From NCBI GenBank assembly GCA_023390905.1, contig JAEWBY010000041.1, positions 1-64,000 on the forward strand: a stretch of 64,000 nucleotides of DNA. Reading direction: 5' to 3'. The stretch comes from Pseudomonadota bacterium. Lineage in GTDB: Bacteria > Pseudomonadota > Gammaproteobacteria > Xanthomonadales > Xanthomonadaceae. The notes under the pieces were generated by a model. The model searched no databases and had not been told where the DNA came from. It saw only the letters and a program-made list of their open reading frames with translations. Position 1 is the first letter of the stretch; every line of letters starts with the position of its first letter. Shown here piece after piece: positions 56,696-64,000 of the stretch. The translations under genes were made by a program, and so were the position numbers.

Positions 56696-59287
56696 ATGTT
56701 GGAAGCCTATCGCCACCACGTTGCCGAGCGCGCCGCGCTGGGCATTCCGCCGCTGCCGCTGACTGCACGGCAGACCGCCGACGTCATCGAACTGCTGAAG
56801 GCGCCGCCGGCCGGCGAGGAAGCCTTCCTGCTCGATCTGATCTCCAACCGCGTGCCAGCCGGCGTGGACGATGCCGCCAAGGTCAAGGCGTCGTACCTGG
56901 CCGCGGTCGCCTTCGGCACCGAGAAGAACACGCTGATTTCGCGCGCGCGCGCCACCGAACTGCTCGGCACGATGCTGGGCGGCTACAACATCCATCCGCT
57001 GGTGGAACTGCTGGATGACGCCGAGGTCGGCAGCTTCGCCGCCGAAGCGCTCAAGCACACGCTGCTGATGTTCGACGCCTTCCACGACGTCAAGGACAAG
57101 GCCGACAAGGGCAACGCGAATGCCAAAGCCGTACTGCAGAGCTGGGCCGATGCCGAATGGTTCACCAGCAAGCCGGAAGTGCCGCAGAGCCTGACGGTCA
57201 CCGTGTTCAAGGTGCCGGGCGAGACCAATACCGACGATCTCTCGCCCGCGCCCGACGCCACCACCCGGCCGGACATCCCGATGCACGCGCTGGCGATGCT
57301 GAAGAACAAGCGCGACGGCGCGCCGTTCACTCCTGAGGAAGACGGCAAGCGCGGCCCGATCGCCTTCATCCAGTCGCTGGCCGAAAAAGGCCATCCGGTG
57401 GCTTACGTGGGCGATGTGGTCGGCACCGGTTCGAGCCGCAAGTCGGCGACCAACTCGGTGTTGTGGTGGACCGGCGAGAACATTCCCTACATCCCGAACA
57501 AGAAGTTCGGCGGTGTCTGCCTGGGCAGCAAGATCGCGCCGATTTTCTACAACACGATGGAGGACGCCGGCGCGCTGCCGATCGAACTCGACGTGTCGAA
57601 GATGGACATGGGCGATGTGATCGAATTGCGTCCGTATGACGGCAAGGCGCTGAAGAACGGTGAAGTGATCTCCGAGTTCTCGGTGAAGTCCGACGTGCTG
57701 TTCGACGAAGTGCGCGCCGGTGGCCGCATTCCGTTGATCATCGGTCGCGGTCTGACGGCCAAGGCGCGCGAAGCGCTGGGCCTGCCGCCGTCGATGCTGT
57801 TCCGCCTGCCGCAGAATCCGGCCGACACCGGCAAGGGCTTCACCCTCGCCCAGAAGATGGTCGGCCGCGCATGCGGACTGGCCGAAGGGCAGGGCATCCG
57901 TCCGGGCACCTACTGCGAGCCGAAGATGACCTCGGTCGGTTCGCAGGACACCACCGGCCCGATGACCCGCGATGAACTCAAGGATCTGGCCTGCCTCGGT
58001 TTCTCGGCCGATCTGGTGATGCAGTCGTTCTGCCACACCGCGGCCTATCCCAAGCCGGTGGACGTCAAGACGCACCACGAGCTGCCGGCCTTCATCAGCA
58101 ACCGCGGCGGCATCGCGCTGCGTCCGGGCGATGGCGTGATCCACAGCTGGCTCAACCGCATGCTGCTGCCGGACACCGTCGGCACCGGCGGCGACTCGCA
58201 CACGCGCTTCCCGGTGGGTATTTCGTTCCCGGCCGGCTCGGGCCTGGTGGCGTTCGCCGCCGCCACGGGCGTGATGCCGCTGGACATGCCGGAATCGGTG
58301 CTGGTCCGCTTCAAGGGCCAGATGCAGCCGGGCGTGACGCTGCGCGATCTGGTCAACGCGATTCCGCTGTACGCGATCAAGCAGGGGCTGCTGACCGTGG
58401 CCAAGCAGGGCAAGAAGAACATCTTCTCCGGCCGCATCCTGGAGATCGAAGGCCTGCCGGATCTGAAGGTCGAGCAGGCGTTCGAGCTGTCCGATGCCTC
58501 GGCCGAGCGCTCGGCGGCCGGTTGCACCGTGCACCTCAACAAGGAGCCGATCATCGAGTACATCAACAGCAACATCACGCTGTTGAAGTGGATGATCGCC
58601 GAGGGCTACCAGGATGCGCGCAGCCTGCAGCGCCGCATCAAGGCGATGGAAGCCTGGCTGGCCAATCCGCAGCTGCTCCAGGCCGACGCCGATGCCGAGT
58701 ACGCCGCCGTGATCGAGATCGATCTGGCCGACGTGCACGAGCCCATCGTCGCCTGCCCGAACGATCCGGACGACGTGAAGACCCTGAGCGATGTGGCCGG
58801 CGCGACCATCGATGAAGTGTTCATCGGTTCGTGCATGACCAACATCGGCCACTTCCGCGCCGCTTCCAAGCTGCTGGAAGGCAAGCGCGACATTCCGACC
58901 CGCCTATGGGTCGCGCCGCCGACCAAGATGGATGCCGCCGAGCTGACCAAGGAAGGCCATTACGGCACGTTCGGTGTCGCCGGTGCGCGCATGGAGATGC
59001 CGGGCTGCTCGCTGTGCATGGGCAACCAGGCGCAGGTGCGCGAAGGCGCGACGGTGTTCTCGACCTCGACCCGCAACTTCCCCAACCGCCTGGGCCGCAA
59101 CACCAACGTCTATCTCGGCTCGGCCGAGCTGGCCGCGATCTGCTCGCGTCTGGGCCGCATCCCGAGCAAGGATGAGTACATGGCCGACATCGGCGTCATC
59201 AACGCCAACGGCGAGACGATCTATCGCTACATGAACTTCGATCAGATCGCCGATTACAAGGACGTGGCCGATACCGTCGTGGCCTGA
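56696..59287 (+). CDS. acnB: Aconitate hydratase B
   Basis: The 863-residue protein is AcnB, the bifunctional aconitate hydratase/2-methylisocitrate dehydratase that is the main TCA aconitase. It has the N-terminal HEAT-like domain typical of AcnB, then the swivel domain, and [4Fe-4S] ligands in FIGSCMTNIGHFRAA and MPGCSLCMGNQAQ. The ATG at 56696 has no strong ribosome binding site. A good intrinsic terminator follows 37 bases after the stop. Together with acnA this region carries both aconitases. Confidence 0.97.
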   Translation: MLEAYRHHVAERAALGIPPLPLTARQTADVIELLKAPPAGEEAFLLDLISNRVPAGVDDAAKVKASYLAAVAFGTEKNTLISRARATELLGTMLGGYNIHPLVELLDDAEVGSFAAEALKHTLLMFDAFHDVKDKADKGNANAKAVLQSWADAEWFTSKPEVPQSLTVTVFKVPGETNTDDLSPAPDATTRPDIPMHALAMLKNKRDGAPFTPEEDGKRGPIAFIQSLAEKGHPVAYVGDVVGTGSSRKSATNSVLWWTGENIPYIPNKKFGGVCLGSKIAPIFYNTMEDAGALPIELDVSKMDMGDVIELRPYDGKALKNGEVISEFSVKSDVLFDEVRAGGRIPLIIGRGLTAKAREALGLPPSMLFRLPQNPADTGKGFTLAQKMVGRACGLAEGQGIRPGTYCEPKMTSVGSQDTTGPMTRDELKDLACLGFSADLVMQSFCHTAAYPKPVDVKTHHELPAFISNRGGIALRPGDGVIHSWLNRMLLPDTVGTGGDSHTRFPVGISFPAGSGLVAFAAATGVMPLDMPESVLVRFKGQMQPGVTLRDLVNAIPLYAIKQGLLTVAKQGKKNIFSGRILEIEGLPDLKVEQAFELSDASAERSAAGCTVHLNKEPIIEYINSNITLLKWMIAEGYQDARSLQRRIKAMEAWLANPQLLQADADAEYAAVIEIDLADVHEPIVACPNDPDDVKTLSDVAGATIDEVFIGSCMTNIGHFRAASKLLEGKRDIPTRLWVAPPTKMDAAELTKEGHYGTFGVAGARMEMPGCSLCMGNQAQVREGATVFSTSTRNFPNRLGRNTNVYLGSAELAAICSRLGRIPSKDEYMADIGVINANGETIYRYMNFDQIADYKDVADTVVA

Positions 59288-59324
59288 TGACAGCGACGGC
59301 CCGCACGGCATCGCAGACAGAAAA

Positions 59325-59346
59325 CCCGGCTTCGGCCGGGTTTTTT
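59325..59346 (+). terminator. Intrinsic terminator of acnB, also readable from the other side
   Basis: CCCGGC-TTCG-GCCGGG (59325-59340) is followed by six T (59341-59346). On the minus strand the same stem is followed by four T, so it may also end the nudJ-mnmA-hflD transcript. Confidence 0.92.
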
Positions 59347-59490
59347 GTGGGGAGGAAAGAGCAGCGCCGAACGGATTGGCCGGTGGATGAGATGGACTTG
59401 AAGCCCGGCCTGGCGTCCAGCACGGAGTAGCCGGACTGGTTTTTCGACAGCCGCATGGCGGATCTATCGTTCCCGCCAAACGGCGCGCGC

Positions 59491-60102
59491 TCAGGGAAGC
59501 AGTTGATCGATCGCTTCCAGCATCGCCTTGCGCGAGAACAGGAAATCCCAGAAGCGCCCGCCAAGCTGCCGCCACAACACGGTCGCGCGCACGGCCGCCA
59601 GCAGCAGCGCACGTATTTCCGCCACGACACCGGGCTGGCCGAGGTAATGCGGATTGCCCTGGACCATCACGCGCGGCTTCACCTGGCTGAGCGTATCGGC
59701 GTACAGGTTGCCCAGGCCGGCGATCACTTCCGGATGCGTGCTGCCCTGATCGCGCGCCTGCGCCGCCAGTCTGTCCACGCCCTCGGACACCGCGCCGACG
59801 ATGCCGCTCTGGCGGATGAAGCGGCGCTCCAGTTGCATCACCGAGAACGCCAGGCGCGGCAGTGCGTCGTCCTTGTTCTCGCTGATCAGATAACTGCGCA
59901 GCAGGCGCAGACCGGGTTGCACCGCGTGCACGTGGCCGAACACCGCCTGCGTTGTCGCGGCATCGATGCGGAACACGCTGTCCAGCGCGGTCTGCACCAC
60001 CGAACCATCGGCGTGGCCGGTTTCGGCGATGCGGCGCACCTGTTGCAGGGCCTGCGCCAGACCGGCCAAGGCGAGGACGCGTTCGGAAAACGGTGGGCTC
60101 AA
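59491..60102 (-). CDS. hflD: High frequency lysogenization protein HflD
   Basis: The 203-residue helical protein is HflD (YcfC): ERVLALAGLAQALQQVRRIAETG, LGNLYADTLSQVKPRVMVQGNPHYL and a C-terminal VLWRQLGGRFWDFLFSRKAML. In E. coli it is a membrane-associated protein that restrains lambda lysogeny through CII; its housekeeping role is unclear. It starts at a TTG (60102) overlapping the mnmA stop, with GGAG 8 bases upstream, and follows mnmA as in E. coli. Confidence 0.9.
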   Translation of the reverse strand: MSPPFSERVLALAGLAQALQQVRRIAETGHADGSVVQTALDSVFRIDAATTQAVFGHVHAVQPGLRLLRSYLISENKDDALPRLAFSVMQLERRFIRQSGIVGAVSEGVDRLAAQARDQGSTHPEVIAGLGNLYADTLSQVKPRVMVQGNPHYLGQPGVVAEIRALLLAAVRATVLWRQLGGRFWDFLFSRKAMLEAIDQLLP

Positions 60103-61265
60103 GCAGCTTGCTCCGCGATTCTTCGTTCGAGAGGGGCATCGGTGCGCACGATGACCGCGCCGCCGAGGCAGAGGTCCCCGTCATACAACACCACCGACTG
60201 TCCCGGCGTGACGGCGCGCTGCGGACGGTCGAAGCGGACTTCCAGTCCGCCATCGTCCTGCACGATCACCTCGCAGGGTTCATCGGCCTGCCGATAACGC
60301 GTCTGCGCGGTGCAGGCAAAACGCACGGCGGGCGCGGCGCCGGCGGTCCAGTGGGCAGGTTCGGACCACAGTCGCTCCGATTGCAGGAACGGACTCTGCG
60401 TGTCCTGATCCACGTACAGGATATTGCGTGCCACGTCCTTGCCGACCACATACCACGGTGCCGCGGGGCGGCCGCGCACGCCGCCGATCTGCAGACCTTC
60501 GCGCTGGCCCAGGGTGAAGTAGAAAACGCCCGGATGCTCGCCAATCACCACGCCTTCCGGATCCCGCATCTGGCCGCGTTTTGCCGGCAGGTAGCGGCCC
60601 AGGAACTCGCGGAAGTCGCGTTCGCCGATGAAGCAGATGCCGGTCGAATCCTTCTTGTCGTGGGTCGGCAAACCCGCCTTGCGCGCGACCTCGCGCAGAT
60701 CCCGCTTCTGCATTTGGCCGATCGGAAACAGCGTGGCCGACAACTGCTCCTGCCCCAGTTGATGCAGGAAATAGCTCTGGTCCTTGCTGCGATCCGCGCC
60801 GCGCAGCAACTGCCAGCGCCCTCGCTCAAAACCGATTCGGGCGTAATGGCCGGTGGCGATTTTCTCCGCGCCGAGTTCGCGCGCGGCATCGAGGAAATGC
60901 TTGAACTTGACCTCGCGATTGCAGAGGACGTCCGGATTCGGCGTGCGGCCAGCGGCGTATTCGGCAAGAAAATGCTCGAACACGCCCTGCCAGTACTCGC
61001 TGGAGAAATCGCGGAAATGAAACGGGATGCCGAGGCGGCCGCACACGGCCACCGCATCACGGCGATCTTCCTCTGCGCGGCATTCGCCCTTGGCGGGCGT
61101 CGAGGCGCCGCCGTCAGCGGCACGCGCGCTGCCACGCGCATCGTCGTCGGCCCAGTTCTGCATGAAGAGCCCGGCGACCGCCTCGCCGGATTCCACCAGA
61201 CGCAGGGCGGCCACCGAGGAATCGACGCCGCCGGAAACGCCGACGATGATGCGCGGAGTGCTCAT
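60099..61265 (-). CDS. mnmA: tRNA-specific 2-thiouridylase MnmA
   Basis: The 388-residue protein is MnmA, which thiolates U34 in tRNAs for Lys, Glu and Gln. It has the PP-loop SGGVDSSVAALRL, the FMQNW motif, the catalytic cysteines in NPDVLCNREVKF and STGICFIGERDF, and the conserved GQREGLQIGG. The sulfur comes from the Tus relay. The gene overlaps nudJ (ATGA, 61262-61265) on one side and hflD on the other, so three genes are translationally coupled. Confidence 0.96.
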   Translation of the reverse strand: MSTPRIIVGVSGGVDSSVAALRLVESGEAVAGLFMQNWADDDARGSARAADGGASTPAKGECRAEEDRRDAVAVCGRLGIPFHFRDFSSEYWQGVFEHFLAEYAAGRTPNPDVLCNREVKFKHFLDAARELGAEKIATGHYARIGFERGRWQLLRGADRSKDQSYFLHQLGQEQLSATLFPIGQMQKRDLREVARKAGLPTHDKKDSTGICFIGERDFREFLGRYLPAKRGQMRDPEGVVIGEHPGVFYFTLGQREGLQIGGVRGRPAAPWYVVGKDVARNILYVDQDTQSPFLQSERLWSEPAHWTAGAAPAVRFACTAQTRYRQADEPCEVIVQDDGGLEVRFDRPQRAVTPGQSVVLYDGDLCLGGAVIVRTDAPLERRIAEQAA

Positions 61266-61726
61266 GCGATCTGGTGCAGCATGTCCAGCGGATACCGCCG
61301 TCCACCGAGATAATCCTGCACGACCTGCCAGACCAGCGGGCTGCGATGACGCGAATGCGCCTGTTGCAGTTCGGCCGGCGTGAACCAGTGCGTCCGCACG
61401 ATGCCGTCATCGAGCGGACGCGACGGATCATGGCTCACCGGCTCGGCCGCAAAGGCAAAGCGCAGGTAATGCCGGCCGGTTTCGGTCGCGGTCCACTGAT
61501 AGGCGCCGACGAAGGCGGTCAGGCGCACGTCCCACCCGGTTTCCTCGCGGGTCTCGCGCAGTGCGGCTTCGAGCAGCGTTTCGTCCGGCTCCAGGTGGCC
61601 GGCCGGCTGGTTCAGCACGAGCCGGCCGTGGGCGCGTTCTTCGACCAGCAGCAGGCGACCGTCGCGCACCACGACGGTGGCGACGGTGACGTCCGGTTGC
61701 CAGAAGCGGCCTTCGCGGTAACTCAT
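61262..61726 (-). CDS. nudJ: Nudix hydrolase (NudJ-like)
   Basis: The 154-residue protein has a full Nudix box, GHLEPDETLLEAALRETREETGW, with the metal-binding REXXEE core. Placement directly before mnmA and hflD matches E. coli nudJ (ymfB), a phosphatase for nucleoside tri- and diphosphates and hydroxymethylpyrimidine pyrophosphate. I chose ATG 61726 (MSYREGRFWQPDVTVAT); the open extension to 61867 overlaps the next gene and is not conserved. It lies 7 bases after the YbjN-like gene. Confidence 0.88.
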   Translation of the reverse strand: MSYREGRFWQPDVTVATVVVRDGRLLLVEERAHGRLVLNQPAGHLEPDETLLEAALRETREETGWDVRLTAFVGAYQWTATETGRHYLRFAFAAEPVSHDPSRPLDDGIVRTHWFTPAELQQAHSRHRSPLVWQVVQDYLGGRRYPLDMLHQIA

Positions 61727-61733
61727 GCCGGAC

Positions 61734-62216
61734 TCAGTAATCGTCGGACTTGGGATCGTCCGCCAGTTCCGCTTCCATCGCGTCGGCCGAGATGGAGGCC
61801 GCGGCGATCGCATCTTCCAGTTCGCCGGTGCTGGCGTTGGCGGCGATCTTGGCCACGTACACGGCACTGCGTTCCTGCTTGACCCACGAGCCGACGATCA
61901 GGCGGTTGGAGGCATCCAGCAGACGGTTGGCGACGATCGCCGGGAACGAATCCGAAGGCGACTGGTAGGCGTAGGACCAGATTTCCCGGACGCGGAAATT
62001 GCCGTAGGTTTCCACCGCCGAGCGCACGAACACGATCTGGCTGCGCTCGTCATTCTCGCCGGTGGCCATCAACAGCTTGTAATCGCCGTCCTCGTCCACC
62101 TCGTACTCGTAGCCCAGTTCCTTGAGTTGCTTGGCGATCGTGGGATCGGCATCGGCGGCATGGGCGGGCAGGGTGGCGGCGACAGCCAGGGTGATCGCGA
62201 GAACGAGTGGTTTCAT
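61734..62216 (-). CDS. Periplasmic YbjN-like protein of unknown function
   Basis: The 160-residue precursor has a signal peptide (MKPLVLAITLAVAATLPAHA-ADAD) and a domain resembling the YbjN/type III secretion chaperone-like fold (IAKQLKELGYEYEVDEDGDYKLLM, then VYVAKIAANASTGELEDAI). The C-terminus is acidic. It probably shares a transcript with nudJ-mnmA-hflD. Function is unknown. Confidence 0.7.
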   Translation of the reverse strand: MKPLVLAITLAVAATLPAHAADADPTIAKQLKELGYEYEVDEDGDYKLLMATGENDERSQIVFVRSAVETYGNFRVREIWSYAYQSPSDSFPAIVANRLLDASNRLIVGSWVKQERSAVYVAKIAANASTGELEDAIAAASISADAMEAELADDPKSDDY

Positions 62217-62275
62217 GGGCGCAGTCCGTTGAGGAACGCCAATTGTCGGGCAAGCCGCAGGGGCCGTCCAATCCG

Positions 62276-62281
62276 TATAAT
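62276..62281 (+). promoter_or_regulatory. -10 box of a probable leaderless clpS message
   Basis: A perfect TATAAT ends exactly 6 bases before the clpS ATG (62288), and no ribosome binding site is present. Transcription should start at or beside the start codon. Confidence 0.6.
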
Positions 62282-62287
62282 CGGCGC

Positions 62288-62608
62288 ATGTCCCGCAAGC
62301 ATGAAAACGAACGCGACCATGGCCTGATGGTCGAGGCGAGCCGGCCCGAGGTCGCGCCGCCGCCCCTCTACCAGGTCCTGCTGTTGAACGATGACTACAC
62401 CCCCATGGATTTCGTGGTGGTGGTGCTGCAGCAGTTCTTCGCGATGGACCTGGAAAAGGCCACCCAGATCATGCTCCACGTGCACACCCGGGGCCGCGCC
62501 GTCTGCGGCGTCTACACGCGCGAAGTGGCGGAGTCCAAGGTGGCGCAGGTCAACGAGTTCGCGCGGGTGAACCAGCACCCCTTGCTCTGCACGATGGAAA
62601 AATCCTGA
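62288..62608 (+). CDS. clpS: ATP-dependent Clp protease adaptor ClpS
   Basis: The 106-residue protein is ClpS, the N-end-rule adaptor of ClpAP. The conserved YQVLLLNDDYTPMDFVVVVLQQFF contains the Asn/Asp pair that binds the N-degron amino group, followed by HVHTRGRAVCGVYTREVAESKV. The N-terminal 25 residues are the flexible extension that enters ClpA. It precedes clpA by 124 bases. Confidence 0.96.
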   Translation: MSRKHENERDHGLMVEASRPEVAPPPLYQVLLLNDDYTPMDFVVVVLQQFFAMDLEKATQIMLHVHTRGRAVCGVYTREVAESKVAQVNEFARVNQHPLLCTMEKS

Positions 62609-62732
62609 CCTTCCAGCGTTCGGGCGCCTGCGGCCCTGACAAGCCAACGTTTCCTGAACACTGAAATCCGGCCTTGTGATGGAATTTCACGCCACAGGCC
62701 GCATATTGTCCGCCTAGGCCCCGGAGGCGACC

Positions 62733-64000
<1,268 letters not shown>

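Overview
The window is a GC-rich (roughly two thirds G+C) stretch of chromosome from a gammaproteobacterium, most likely a member of the Lysobacteraceae/Xanthomonadaceae (Lysobacter, Luteimonas, Thermomonas and relatives). The main reason is the right half, which carries the DSF quorum-sensing (rpf) locus in the gene order known from Xanthomonas: carA-orf-carB-greA-rpfE-recJ-prfB-lysS-rpfG-rpfC, then rpfF and rpfB on the other strand, then rpfA (aconitase A). The tandem CGATTCC repeats also fit this family. Genus and species cannot be fixed from sequence inspection alone.

Region 1 (1-4960, minus strand) has three TldD/PmbA-family protease genes: one TldE-like gene and two tandemly duplicated TldD-like genes. 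Both TldD copies have a twin-arginine signal; the TldE partner has none. Region 2 (4867-15520) looks like a respiratory module: a Crp/Fnr-type regulator preceded by three helically phased GTTAC repeats, a hybrid histidine kinase with an OmpR-type response regulator, a complete formate dehydrogenase-N operon (fdnGHI) whose alpha subunit has an in-frame UGA (selenocysteine 200) followed by a recognisable SECIS hairpin, fdhE, and an opposing fdhD plus small winged-helix gene. No Sec machinery (selA, selB, selC, selD) is in the window.

Region 3 (15552-20441) holds the trans-translation pair ssrA (tmRNA, tag ANDDNYALAA) and smpB, separated by a CHASE-domain histidine kinase, followed by ratA, rnfH, bamE and fur. 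Region 4 (20446-27231) is recN and the heat-shock operon hrcA-grpE-dnaK-dnaJ. Region 5 (27359-31880) has a DUF3857/transglutaminase-like periplasmic protein, prephenate dehydrogenase, a MOSC protein and dapB. Region 6 (31881-40285) is carA-orf-carB-greA-rpfE-recJ, preceded by a structured carA leader.

Region 7 (40329-55695) is the rest of the DSF locus: a diguanylate cyclase gene set against the others, prfB with its programmed +1 frameshift, lysS, rpfG (c-di-GMP phosphodiesterase), rpfC (DSF sensor), rpfF (DSF synthase), rpfB (acyl-CoA ligase), two small exported proteins and rpfA/acnA. RpfF makes the fatty-acid signal, RpfC senses it and passes phosphate to RpfG, which degrades c-di-GMP. 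A VapBC-type toxin-antitoxin pair sits between acnA and acnB. Region 8 (59325-64000) has nudJ-mnmA-hflD, a YbjN-like periplasmic protein, clpS and the 5' part of clpA, cut by the window edge. Apart from the interval holding ssrA, no gene-free gap exceeds 300 bases. I see no tRNA, rRNA, CRISPR array, insertion sequence, integrase or prophage gene.
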